NCBI GenBank assembly: GCA_002381185.1
Contig: DFOA01000065.1
Span: 1-64,000 of the forward strand
Direction of reading: 5' to 3'
DNA length: 64,000 nt
From: Firmicutes bacterium UBA3553
GTDB taxonomy: Bacteria > Bacillota > Clostridia > Tissierellales > Sedimentibacteraceae
A program made the translations under genes and the position numbers. Position 1 is the first letter of the stretch; each line of letters opens with the position of its first letter. This document shows, in pieces, positions 27,267 to 35,943 of this stretch. Below the pieces are notes generated by a model. That model saw nothing but the letters and a program-made list of their open reading frames with translations. It did not search any database and was not told where the DNA came from.

Positions 27267-28133
27267 TTACCTTTTCCAGTGTGTCCATGTGATCATTGGT
27301 TCATACCCAATTGCTCTGTAGAATGGGTTCCCGCCACCAGTCATATGTGTTGCGCCAAGAGGCTTCATTCTTCTGTACATTTCAGATAATGCAGCAGCTG
27401 CAAGACCTTTATGACGATACTCAGGCACTGTGCAGAGCGGTTCCATATATGCCAGATGATTCTCAGGTGTCCACCACATACCTGCCCAGCATACATAATC
27501 TCCATCTTCATTCTGGATTGCAACATCATACTGAGGTGTTGCATGTGGAGAAGCCTCCAGATGATATCCAACATCGATATCTCCATCCCACGGTCCTTCT
27601 TTTTCATGGTCAAAACCTTTCCAACAGCATGTTAATGCTTTCGCCGTATCAATTTTTGCGGGTTCCACAAAACTGAAGCATTCCGGCAGTTCATAATCCA
27701 GAGGTTTACCAAAATCATAAATCATATCAACATATTCATCGCCTTGCTTATAGCCTGCATTTATAGCAGCTTCTGTTACAGCATTCTGGCCTTTAAAAAT
27801 AATGAGCTTAAGATTGCCTTTCTTGTCAGTCAGAAATTTAGATGCATGTTCAACCATTTCGGGTGCAATTTCCTCATACCCGGGTTTTAAGCTGAAAAAA
27901 GCTTTACCAAGCTGACTTTCGTAGAAGCAGAATCCTGCGATTACGCTGTCATCCTTCCAGATCATATTTCTGTGACTCATTGCTTTATCTGACCAATCGG
28001 AAGAAAGTGCATATTCAAAAAATGGTGCCGGAACTCCATTTCTCCAGTCTTTTTCATATATATCAATCATGAACTGATATACTTCTATAAAATCAGAAAG
28101 AATCATAAATGGTCTCTTGGTTATGTTTTTCAT
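27267..28133 (-). CDS. GNAT-family N-acetyltransferase
   Basis: From ATG 28133 (MKNITKRPF) the protein has 288 residues. AAAGGAGAT precedes this start; 17 further codons are open upstream without a site. The GNAT acetyl-CoA loop is in the C-terminal half: PLCTVPEYRHKGLAAAALSE (about 236-255), followed by GATHMTGGGNPFYRAIGY. The N-terminal half looks like a degenerate second GNAT-like domain. It is one of four acetyltransferases in a minus-strand cluster. The substrate is unknown. Confidence 0.85.
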   Translation of the reverse strand: MKNITKRPFMILSDFIEVYQFMIDIYEKDWRNGVPAPFFEYALSSDWSDKAMSHRNMIWKDDSVIAGFCFYESQLGKAFFSLKPGYEEIAPEMVEHASKFLTDKKGNLKLIIFKGQNAVTEAAINAGYKQGDEYVDMIYDFGKPLDYELPECFSFVEPAKIDTAKALTCCWKGFDHEKEGPWDGDIDVGYHLEASPHATPQYDVAIQNEDGDYVCWAGMWWTPENHLAYMEPLCTVPEYRHKGLAAAALSEMYRRMKPLGATHMTGGGNPFYRAIGYEPMITWTHWKR

Positions 28134-28191
28134 GTTTTTAATCTCCTTTATCCAATGGTAGTGTTTTACTGTACCATATATCATTTGAAAA

Positions 28192-28779
28192 CTACTTCAA
28201 ATATTTTCGCATAATGACTTTATGCTCGGTTTCTTCATGAAAAATAAAATCACACTTTTTATACATGTCAACCGGACCCATAAAATCATGAAACACATTA
28301 ACAAATTCTTTATTCGGGTATACTTCAATATAATCAAACCCGTCATCAGCCGCATCTTTACAAACATATTCTAACAATTGTGCAGCAATACCCTTTCTTT
28401 TCATATCAGGCGCAATTGTGAAGCAAAATATAGATTTCACTTTATTATTTGGCTCAGTTGTGCTTATTGATGTCATAAACCGAAGCCAACTGATACAATG
28501 TAAGCAGTCTGATTTCGTATTTGCATTGCACCAGCCAACAACCTTATCATCGTGATATACCAGATAGCCCTTTATTATGCCACTGTTAACATACCGTATG
28601 GCTAAATCCCGCCTCTTTTCCGGTGATGAAAAGTCCGTTTCTACACGGTGATCAGCACTGCACCAACACACACAATAACATCTGTCCTCATATTCGTTAT
28701 CTGCATGAGCATCAGTTTCAAAAAAGTACAGGTAATCTTCCAATAAATCAGGCGTTAATTTTTTAATCTCAATATTCAT
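28192..28779 (-). CDS. GNAT-family N-acetyltransferase
   Basis: The 195-residue protein has a coenzyme A loop in FCFTIAPDMKRKGIAAQLLE (about 126-145) and a C-terminal DYIEVYPNKEF strand. The N-terminal third is Cys-rich (DRCYCVCWC). CGGAGGTAG precedes the ATG. It is separated from the downstream GNAT gene by 58 bases and may be co-transcribed with it. Substrate unknown. Confidence 0.83.
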   Translation of the reverse strand: MNIEIKKLTPDLLEDYLYFFETDAHADNEYEDRCYCVCWCSADHRVETDFSSPEKRRDLAIRYVNSGIIKGYLVYHDDKVVGWCNANTKSDCLHCISWLRFMTSISTTEPNNKVKSIFCFTIAPDMKRKGIAAQLLEYVCKDAADDGFDYIEVYPNKEFVNVFHDFMGPVDMYKKCDFIFHEETEHKVIMRKYLK

Positions 28780-28839
28780 CTTACTACCTCCGAAAAATAA
28801 TCAATGGTCAAGTTTCTTTTTATTTGCGCAATATACAAA

Positions 28840-29352
28840 TTACTGTATGTTAATGGTTCCGGCTTTACCTGTTAATGCACCAGGTGTTAATTCAAGAGCC
28901 ATGCACCACTCAGCTTTTTTTGTTGTGTCAGAAATATGGAATATTCCATATTGATAAGACGCCTTAAACCCAAACTTGTGATAGAATGCTGGATCGCCAC
29001 AAAGGAATATAGATGTAAATCCCATAGTTTTTGCAATTCGAAAAGCTTCAGACATCATTGCACGAGCAATTCCTCTACGAAAAAAATCGGGATGAACACT
29101 TATTGGGGATAGTAAAAGCTCAGTATAAATTTTATCAGATGCAGTAATATTTGTTTTATATAAAACAATCTGACCTATCAACTTTCCAACATCATTTTCT
29201 GCTACTAATGAAAGCTCTGGAATAAAGGTACTTTTTTTCCGCACTTCATTTAAATAATCCCATTCACCTTCATTAGTTGATGTAGCAAACGATATCTTCA
29301 CAAGTTCATAAACTTCATCGTAATCGGCAGGTTGTTCTTGTCGTATGATCAT
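28840..29352 (-). CDS. GNAT-family N-acetyltransferase
   Basis: The 170-residue single-domain GNAT has ISVHPDFFRRGIARAMMSEA as the acetyl-CoA loop (about 91-110) and SIFLCGDPAFYHKFGFKAS near the C-terminus. The latter pattern is usual in the YhbS-like subgroup. CTGGAGGAT precedes the start. It belongs to the same minus-strand cluster as the other acetyltransferases. Confidence 0.87.
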   Translation of the reverse strand: MIIRQEQPADYDEVYELVKISFATSTNEGEWDYLNEVRKKSTFIPELSLVAENDVGKLIGQIVLYKTNITASDKIYTELLLSPISVHPDFFRRGIARAMMSEAFRIAKTMGFTSIFLCGDPAFYHKFGFKASYQYGIFHISDTTKKAEWCMALELTPGALTGKAGTINIQ

Positions 29353-29488
29353 ATAATCCTCCAGTATATTATTATATATAATTCTTGATTTTCATTTTAC
29401 AACTATGGCAACATAGAAATAATGTGTATTAAATTGCTCTTATTTTGTGTTCATATCACAAGCACAAATTATCTTTTTCAAAGCTCTA

Positions 29489-30007
29489 TCACTGTCCATA
29501 GTGCAGCAAAATATCCTCAACAGATTGTTCCGGGGATTGTTTCGAGGTATCTAGCCAAAAGCCGATTCTAGGGGTCTCTCTCATGAAATCTGCATATAAA
29601 TTCTCTACTGTAAAACCTGTATAACCAATCTTTCCCCGCAGTTTCTCACGTTTTTTAACTTCCTCTGCATTCGGGTAGAGTACGGTGATATGAACGGGAT
29701 AATCTTTTAACATCTCCAATATTAGGGACATTTCTTTTCCATAGTAGTTATCCTGCAAGACAACGGTAAATCCGTTGTCATAATATGTTTTTGCCGCGTC
29801 TGCGGCAAGACGGTAACGCAGACGCAGCTGACAGATAGCCTCTTCGGACGGTTTCGCGGACATATCGGCTCGTCCCGATACTATCATCCGGCGAAACAAA
29901 TCGCCGCGCAGATGTACACCTTTTTCCAACCGTGAGGCAAGAAGTTGTGCAACCGTTGATTTTCCAGACGCCATAACGCCAGTAATTAAATATATCGCTC
30001 TTTTCAC
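29489..30007 (-). CDS. P-loop kinase/phosphotransferase-like AAA protein
   Basis: The 172-residue protein begins with Walker A GVMASGKST (residues 10-18), and LRGDLFRRMIVSGR follows in the position of an acceptor-binding motif. This architecture matches small phosphotransferases such as chloramphenicol phosphotransferase-like and shikimate-kinase-like proteins. There is no clear substrate signature, so antibiotic modification is only one option. The coding region is richer in GC (for example around 29800-29920) than its neighbours, which suggests separate acquisition. Confidence 0.72.
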   Translation of the reverse strand: MKRAIYLITGVMASGKSTVAQLLASRLEKGVHLRGDLFRRMIVSGRADMSAKPSEEAICQLRLRYRLAADAAKTYYDNGFTVVLQDNYYGKEMSLILEMLKDYPVHITVLYPNAEEVKKREKLRGKIGYTGFTVENLYADFMRETPRIGFWLDTSKQSPEQSVEDILLHYGQ

Positions 30008-30114
30008 TCAAAGCACCTCTTAATTGAAATTTACTTATAATTAGTTAATAAATTAAAGTTTATTATATTTGTTCAATCTTATAGTATCGAAGGAGTTTAT
30101 CATATGAATATTAT

Positions 30115-30600
30115 TTAATACCTAAATTCACTATTAAAAACCTTAACAATGGAATTAAAGTTTTCATCAGCATAAGGCTTTCTGATTTCAATCAGATTGA
30201 GAACATCATATCCTCGTTTTGCAAGAAAGCTGATTATTTTCAGGTTATTGGGGTGCACATAATTATAAACCATATCTCCACCTAATGAGTGTGATAATTC
30301 TTCTGCTTTTTCAAACAGGGCAGAGGCAATTCCGTTTCTTCTGAATTTGGGCTCAACATAGATCGACTCGACCCATACCAATGAATCTTCAACCCGGCAC
30401 ACTAAATACCCTGTATAGCTGTCATTCTCCTTATCAAAATAAATAGGATATCCTTTTCTTATATATTCATCAAACTCATCCAGGGATGACTCAATATCCG
30501 GTTTTGATTCTATTTTTTTCAAATGTAGCAATTCTACACGAAAACTGGAGATGAGTATCGCTATACTATCTCTATCTTCTTTTGTAGCTTGATATATCAC
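30115..30600 (-). CDS. GNAT-family N-acetyltransferase
   Basis: The 161-residue GNAT starts at GTG 30600, preceded by a perfect AAGGAGGT. The acetyl-CoA loop is ESIYVEPKFRRNGIASALFE (about 78-97), followed by VHPNNLKIISFLAKRGYDVL, which is typical of the RimI-like subgroup. It is part of the acetyltransferase cluster; substrate unknown. Confidence 0.85.
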   Translation of the reverse strand: MIYQATKEDRDSIAILISSFRVELLHLKKIESKPDIESSLDEFDEYIRKGYPIYFDKENDSYTGYLVCRVEDSLVWVESIYVEPKFRRNGIASALFEKAEELSHSLGGDMVYNYVHPNNLKIISFLAKRGYDVLNLIEIRKPYADENFNSIVKVFNSEFRY

Positions 30601-30686
30601 ACCATACCTCCTTGTTTACTGATATAATAAGTTGTTACACTTCAATATCGCACTATTTTTCTATTGCTATGTATGAGTAATATGAA

Positions 30687-30827
30687 CTATTCAGTTTTAT
30701 CCTTTTCTTTTTTGCTCATATAATCTTCAAAATCTTTGAGTGCGTCAAGGGTACCTTGGTAAACTGCACCTCTTATAATCAAGAACATTACAAGAATGCT
30801 CACAAGTGCTAATATTATGATTTCCAT
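30687..30827 (-). CDS. Small single-pass membrane protein, 46 residues
   Basis: A frame from ATG 30827 to TAG 30687 has AGGAGA 8 bases before the start. The N-terminus is one hydrophobic helix (MEIIILALVSILVMFLII), followed by an amphipathic, Lys-rich tail ending KKEKDKTE. The layout matches small bacterial membrane proteins. No family is recognised. It lies upstream of the GNAT gene on the same strand. Confidence 0.6.
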   Translation of the reverse strand: MEIIILALVSILVMFLIIRGAVYQGTLDALKDFEDYMSKKEKDKTE

Positions 30828-30912
30828 AATTGAGATCTCCTGTTCCATAATGCTATATAATTCGTTTTCAATAAATTATATCATACATTTTTCTAAATTA
30901 CACAAAAATTGA

Positions 30913-31092
30913 TTCTGGACTGAAGATTTGAAAAAAGAGAGAGAAAGAATAGATGAATTAGATATTAGCAGTAAACTGACTAAAATTAAATATGTTAATA
31001 ATGTAAGTCCATATTATTATTTTCAATTAACAGACCCAGATGAAAATATAATAGAAGTTACCGGCCAATATTCACCTGCAGAGAGAATTTGA
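30913..31092 (+). pseudogene. Remnant of a VOC/glyoxalase-family gene
   Basis: An open stretch of 59 codons to TGA 31090-31092, preceded at once by a TGA, has no start codon with a ribosome site. The translation FWTEDLKKERERI, then YYYFQLTDPDENIIEVTGQY is the C-terminal half of a glyoxalase/bleomycin-resistance-type (VOC) domain, including the DPDxNxIEV metal-site strand. The N-terminal half is missing upstream. The remnant is still followed by a good terminator. Confidence 0.65.
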
Positions 31093-31122
31093 TGAATAAA
31101 TTAAGAAAAATAATATAAATAT

Positions 31123-31163
31123 AAAAACCTATGCTGAAACTATTGTTTAAGCATAGGTTTTTT
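31123..31163 (+). terminator. Rho-independent terminator after the glyoxalase remnant
   Basis: A perfect 13-bp stem (31123-31135 with 31150-31162) with a 14-nt loop ends in T6. Confidence 0.85.
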
Positions 31164-31242
31164 GTTGAATTGCTGCAATTTTAAATTTAATCCTTAAATA
31201 GGACTGTTGACTATGAACCGTTACTTATTTTAAAACCAATAT

Positions 31243-33663
31243 CTATTTTACAGGAAGAACTAATTTTTGACCTATGCTGATCAAATCAGGGTTCTTTATT
31301 GTATCTTTATTAAGGTTGTAAATTTCCATGTAACGAGTACCGCTGCCAAGTTGGGTCTTGGCTATATTCCAGAGACAGTCTCCTGAAACAACTATATATG
31401 TGGTTTCGGATATTGTTTCTTTAACCTCAGTTTCTGTAACAGGCGCTGTTACGACCGGTGTTTCAATTACAGGCTCTTCAGCTTTAGGTTTTTCGGGAAC
31501 TGTTATTTCTGTTGAAAGATTAGCTTTCAGCTTGCCTATTTGTTCAGCAGTCATGCCGCCTGAAAGAAGATACTTTTCAGCTGACAAAGCAATATTTGCG
31601 TTATCCAAATCTGTTCCTGCAATAACCTTAAGCATTGCAAGCACGTCTTCTGATATTAATTTATATTTGTCGGTGCCTTCTTCAACTCCGTAATAATTTA
31701 TATAACTTTGCATGTAGTCTTTAACAATTTCGTCCTTGGATGCACCCATTAATGCTTCAACCAGTGCTGCAAAATAACCAGCGCGGTCTTTGCCTTCTGT
31801 GCAATGGAATAAATACGGACCTTGATTTTCTGACATGAATACAAGACCTTTTACAATGCTTGACCTAAATTCATCACTTCCAAATGCAAGGCCCATATTC
31901 AAAGGAAGCACCTTGTTGTTTTTGTAAAGTCCTGCATAATACGGTGATGCAAAATCTTCTGCTGCCATGTAGGATTCGATATTTTCTTTTGAGTCTGCAA
32001 GATTAACAACTGTATTTATCTTAGCTGTTTTAATGAGAGTGTCCGCATATGAGGCTCTTCCAAGTTCGTTGTTAACAGGGCTTGAGCTTCTGTAAAGAAC
32101 GCCTTTGGCTAAATTGCCTGTTGTAATGTTTCTGAAGTTTGCAAACACTTCATCTGAAGAATAATCAGCACGGTTGTTTGTGCGCTCCAGTTTGCGTATT
32201 TCATATTGCAGCTTATATTCTTCAGGACCTGTAAGCATAATAGTAAGTTTATCTCCGACTTTCACATTTGCAATTTCATTCAGTTTTCCATAGTTGATGC
32301 ACACTGCTATGTTTGTATGTCCGGGATATGCTCGAACAAGAGGACTGCCGCTGTCTACATAGTATCCATCAAGGAACGGTGCTTCAATAACAAAGCCATT
32401 ATCAAAAACAACTGTTACCATATCGCCGGGTTTAAAGCCTGCTTTATAAAAGTCTTCTATTAATACATCCGTTGATGCATGACCGTATTTTTCTATTTCT
32501 GTAACTGTTGCAGCAACGCTTGGAGTTTTATATATTGAATCGGCCGATAATTTTGATTTAAGTGTCTTAATTTCAGCCTTGGTCATACCTATTTTTTCGA
32601 GATAGCCTTCTGTAGCTTTTGCCAAATCAGCATCTGAGATATCAGAGCCTTTTTCTAATCCGCAAACAACGGTAGTAAGCGAAGTGATAATGTTGCTTTG
32701 TGCTATTGATGCATGCTGTTCGCTTCCTTTTTCAACATTATAATAGTTTTCATAGGTAGTCATATAATCAGCGACCACTTCGTCGTATGTTGCGCCCATC
32801 AGGCATTCCAGCAGTGCACTTGCAAATCCCGCACGGTCTTTGCCCTCTGTGCAGTGAATCAGATAAGGACCATTATTCTTACTTAAAAAACGAAGACCAT
32901 CGGCTAATTTTTTGCCAAAATCTGCTCCTGCAATGTCAACGCCCATATCAAGACCAATCACTTGTCCATTATCATAAAGAGATTTGTAATAATCAGAAGC
33001 AAATCCTTCTGATGATATGTACGAATTTATTTCATCTTTTGAATCAGCAAGGTTAATTACTGTCTTTATCCCCACAGCTTTTGCCAAGCCATCGGCATAA
33101 GCAGCTCGTCCTAATTCATTGTTTACAGGGCTTGAGCTTCTGTATAAAACTGCCGGATTCATTCCTGAAGTAGTGATGCTTCTGAAGTTTGCAAATATCG
33201 AATCAGTTGCATAATCAGTTCTTACATCAGTCCGTACCAACTGACGGATAAGATATTCTCCCAGATATCCTTCTTTTTCAAGTAATGAGAATGTTAGTGT
33301 ATCTCCGGCATTAGCATTGTATGTTGTTGAAAAGTTACCCATGTTGATTGCAACAACCAGCAAATTATTACCTTGGTCATCACGGACTACAAGACTTCCT
33401 GTATCCACATCACTGTAAGATGTACAGAAAGGAATTTCAAGAGTTGTATCACCTAATGTTACCTTTAGGATGTCACCTAATTTGTACCCTGCATCATATA
33501 GTGCCTTTGGCTCAATATCCATTGTAAGGTTGCCGTATTTTTGCACTTCTTTGACGGTACCGGTTACAACTGCAGAACCTTCTTCTGCATTGGCAGAGAT
33601 AGTAAGTGAAAATATCATGACAAAAACCAAAAGCAGAGAAATAATTTTTTTAACCTGTTTCAT
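31243..33663 (-). CDS. Secreted tandem tyrosine/inositol-phosphatase-like protein with LysM domain
   Basis: The 806-residue protein has a signal peptide (1-26, ending SANA). Two homologous repeats follow (about 30-372 and 382-715). Each has a small beta-rich N-terminal part and a dual-specificity-type phosphatase. Both contain the complete P-loop HCTEGKDRAG (C271/R277 and C621/R627) and an upstream NLADSK Asp. A Pro/Glu/Thr/Val linker (716-752) leads to a LysM domain (about 755-804) for peptidoglycan attachment. Predicted role: extracellular phosphatase at the cell wall, acting on phosphotyrosine, phosphoinositides or inositol phosphates. It is monocistronic. Confidence 0.85.
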   Translation of the reverse strand: MKQVKKIISLLLVFVMIFSLTISANAEEGSAVVTGTVKEVQKYGNLTMDIEPKALYDAGYKLGDILKVTLGDTTLEIPFCTSYSDVDTGSLVVRDDQGNNLLVVAINMGNFSTTYNANAGDTLTFSLLEKEGYLGEYLIRQLVRTDVRTDYATDSIFANFRSITTSGMNPAVLYRSSSPVNNELGRAAYADGLAKAVGIKTVINLADSKDEINSYISSEGFASDYYKSLYDNGQVIGLDMGVDIAGADFGKKLADGLRFLSKNNGPYLIHCTEGKDRAGFASALLECLMGATYDEVVADYMTTYENYYNVEKGSEQHASIAQSNIITSLTTVVCGLEKGSDISDADLAKATEGYLEKIGMTKAEIKTLKSKLSADSIYKTPSVAATVTEIEKYGHASTDVLIEDFYKAGFKPGDMVTVVFDNGFVIEAPFLDGYYVDSGSPLVRAYPGHTNIAVCINYGKLNEIANVKVGDKLTIMLTGPEEYKLQYEIRKLERTNNRADYSSDEVFANFRNITTGNLAKGVLYRSSSPVNNELGRASYADTLIKTAKINTVVNLADSKENIESYMAAEDFASPYYAGLYKNNKVLPLNMGLAFGSDEFRSSIVKGLVFMSENQGPYLFHCTEGKDRAGYFAALVEALMGASKDEIVKDYMQSYINYYGVEEGTDKYKLISEDVLAMLKVIAGTDLDNANIALSAEKYLLSGGMTAEQIGKLKANLSTEITVPEKPKAEEPVIETPVVTAPVTETEVKETISETTYIVVSGDCLWNIAKTQLGSGTRYMEIYNLNKDTIKNPDLISIGQKLVLPVK

Positions 33664-33802
33664 GTTTTCCTCCTAATTTATTATAAAAATCATCATCAGC
33701 TAATAAAGCCGGACAATGTTATTATAGCACTTTTTGTGGAACAATACCATATTAAACCATAAATTTTCATTAGGGCTAAAAAAATATAGTGAGAAATTAG
33801 AC

Positions 33803-33930
33803 AAAAAAGGGCTGTTGCATTAAACATGTCATCCTGAGCGTCAGAGAAGGATCTCATACTATTGAGAATATGAGTTTCTTCGAACTAACGCCATCAGAAT
33901 GACCGATAATCATTAATGCAACAGTCCTTT
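33803..33930 (-). terminator. Long imperfect inverted repeat acting as terminator; possible repetitive element
   Basis: Outer arms 33806-33823 and 33913-33930 match at 17 of 18 positions; inner arms (GTCATCCTGA versus GTCATTCTGA type) continue the pairing. On the minus strand the stem ends in TTTTTT, directly after the acetamidase stop. The internal text (TGTCATCCTGAGCG, AAGGATCTCAT) resembles dispersed palindromic repeats seen in many bacterial genomes, so it may be a mobile palindromic unit serving as terminator. Confidence 0.65.
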
Positions 33931-34819
33931 ATTTTTCAAATATTTCTTTAGCAAGTCCGATGGGGAATTCCATTATGCAGCCTTTTGCAGGATTTACGAT
34001 TTGACTTATTCTTAAGTTCCCGGCAAGTGAAAGCAGTAAACCGCTTTGTGAATCGGTAAGCTCTGAATGCTGCTGCAAAAACCTGTGCATTTTTCGAGCT
34101 GCTTCTTTGCTGCAGACATCTAATGATTTGTCGGCGGAAGTTGTTAAGTATTTCTCCTTTGTAACTATGAACGGGGTGGGAATATCCTTCCTGTTTTTCA
34201 AAACATCCACCTTCACAGTTATATCCCCGCTCATTTCCAGGGCGCAAATTACAGTTTCACCGTCACCTTGTACTGCATGTATATCTCCCATGGAAAGAAG
34301 TGCTCCGGAAACACTGACAGGCAGGTATAATAGTGCTCCGACGCCAAGATCCTTAATATCCAAATTTCCTCCGTGTTCACCTGGAATTTGTGTAGGTGCT
34401 TTTCCCTCTTCAGGAGCTGTTCCGATAACACCTATCATAGGCTTGATGGGAACACGTATATCATTGTCAAATATTACTGAGCCACAATCAATGGGAAATC
34501 TTCGGCAGTGACATCCGTCAATTTCATATATTCCTGCTCCGGTCCGTGCACACATGCTTCCTTCCGATGCAAGCTCCATGTTGATTATTTCTATTCTGAG
34601 CACATCTCCCGGTTCGGCGCTGTTAATATAAAGCGGTCCGGTTACCGGATTGTTAAGCTTCATATTTACTTTAGAAAAATCATATCCGTCTTCAATAATT
34701 TGTTCGCTGTAGCAGTCCTGACAGCAAAATTTCACTGTATCGCCATCCTGGGCATATGCTGCCGGCACGTTGTCATTGCTGAAAGAGAAATGAACTTTGT
34801 TTTTGGCAATTGTAATCAT
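33929..34819 (-). CDS. Acetamidase/formamidase family amidohydrolase
   Basis: The 296-residue protein matches the FmdA/AmdA family: NNPVTGPLYINSAEPGD near residue 56, AGIYEIDGCHCRR in the middle, the PGEHGGNLDIKDLG block, and SMGDIHAVQGDGE. These zinc-dependent enzymes release ammonia from short-chain amides. It lies 18 bases after the threonine-synthase-like gene and 11 bases separate that gene from a MATE pump, so the three look like one operon. The physiological amide is unknown. Confidence 0.9.
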   Translation of the reverse strand: MITIAKNKVHFSFSNDNVPAAYAQDGDTVKFCCQDCYSEQIIEDGYDFSKVNMKLNNPVTGPLYINSAEPGDVLRIEIINMELASEGSMCARTGAGIYEIDGCHCRRFPIDCGSVIFDNDIRVPIKPMIGVIGTAPEEGKAPTQIPGEHGGNLDIKDLGVGALLYLPVSVSGALLSMGDIHAVQGDGETVICALEMSGDITVKVDVLKNRKDIPTPFIVTKEKYLTTSADKSLDVCSKEAARKMHRFLQQHSELTDSQSGLLLSLAGNLRISQIVNPAKGCIMEFPIGLAKEIFEK

Positions 34820-34837
34820 ATTGAACCTTCCTTTTAT

Positions 34838-35932
34838 TTAATGATCAGATTTTAAACCTGCTCCGCACATGGGAATCAGGCAGTCAGATGTTTTTCCGTT
34901 TAAGTCACAATAATTCAAATATGCCGCATAAGTTGCGGCAGTTGTGTGCTCGCAGTAAATGCCCTTAGCAGCAAGAAGAGCTCTTGCTTCCAATATACGG
35001 TCCTCAGGGGCTGTTATCATTTTTATATTGGACTTATATGTATATTCTAAAATCTCCTCACCTCTCATGGGCACTCCTATAGCAATTCCTTCCGCCATTG
35101 TAGGAGCAGGAATTATATCTGCAGGATATTTTTCGTTTCTCTCAGCCGCTTTTACAAAAGGAGCACAAAATTGGCTTTGTACTGCTACAATATTTGGCAT
35201 TTTGCTAATTATTCCGCTAGCCATAAATTCTTCCAAGGCTTTTACAATTCCTATGAACAGAGTGCCGTTTCCCAAGGGGATAAAAATATTTTCCGGGATT
35301 CTTAAAAGCTGCTCGTATACTTCATAAATATAGGTCTTGGTACCTTCGTAGAAAAAAGGATTGTACACATGATTAGCATAATATTTTCTTTCTGCAGTAA
35401 CCTTTGACCTGCATACATCAGCACAGTTATCCCTTGAGCCTGGAACTATATTGATGCGGGCGTTGTGAGACTTTATCATGTCTATTTTCTTAGGCGATGT
35501 TCCTTCAGGAACAAAAATCTCACAATCAATATCTGCTTTGGCGCAGTATGCAGCCACACTGTTTCCCGCGTTGCCGCTTGAGTCCTGGACAACAGAAGTT
35601 ACTCCTATTGCTTTGCAGTGAGAAATTAATACGGCAGCTCCCCGGTCTTTAAATGACAGGGTAGGCATAAAATAATCCATTTTAAGAAGCACATCCTCAT
35701 CGAATTGAATAACAGGAGTCATTCCTTCTCCAAGAGTTACACTGCGCCAGTGTTCACCCTTCAAGGGCATGAATGCGCGGTAACGGAATATGTTCCAAGC
35801 ATTTTTGTCAACCAGGGACAAATCAAATTTTGGTACCTCATAATCAAGTTTCCAGAGTCCGCCGCAGTTGCACCTGGCTTTTATTGTGGATATATCTTCT
35901 TTAATACCGCACTTTGAGCATACATACTTCAT
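34838..35932 (-). CDS. Threonine-synthase-like PLP enzyme with N-terminal zinc ribbon
   Basis: PLP-dependent fold-type II enzyme of 364 residues. The N-terminal ribbon has four Cys (C5, C8, C21, C23). The PLP lysine is in LSFKDRGAA (about residue 94), and the phosphate-binding loop follows as QDSSGNAGNS; GNGTL supplies another cofactor contact. Family members are threonine synthases or related beta-replacing lyases and ammonia-lyases. No homoserine pathway genes are nearby. Its operon partners are an amidase and a MATE transporter, so a catabolic lyase is possible. Confidence 0.8.
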   Translation of the reverse strand: MKYVCSKCGIKEDISTIKARCNCGGLWKLDYEVPKFDLSLVDKNAWNIFRYRAFMPLKGEHWRSVTLGEGMTPVIQFDEDVLLKMDYFMPTLSFKDRGAAVLISHCKAIGVTSVVQDSSGNAGNSVAAYCAKADIDCEIFVPEGTSPKKIDMIKSHNARINIVPGSRDNCADVCRSKVTAERKYYANHVYNPFFYEGTKTYIYEVYEQLLRIPENIFIPLGNGTLFIGIVKALEEFMASGIISKMPNIVAVQSQFCAPFVKAAERNEKYPADIIPAPTMAEGIAIGVPMRGEEILEYTYKSNIKMITAPEDRILEARALLAAKGIYCEHTTAATYAAYLNYCDLNGKTSDCLIPMCGAGLKSDH

Positions 35933-35943
35933 TTACATCCTCC

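Noticed and set aside
29489..30007. Calling the P-loop protein chloramphenicol phosphotransferase
   Set aside because: Only the Walker A region and general size agree, and the drug-binding residues cannot be confirmed by eye.
27267..30600. Integron or gene-cassette array for the acetyltransferase cluster
   Set aside because: No attC-like repeats separate the genes, and no integrase is present.
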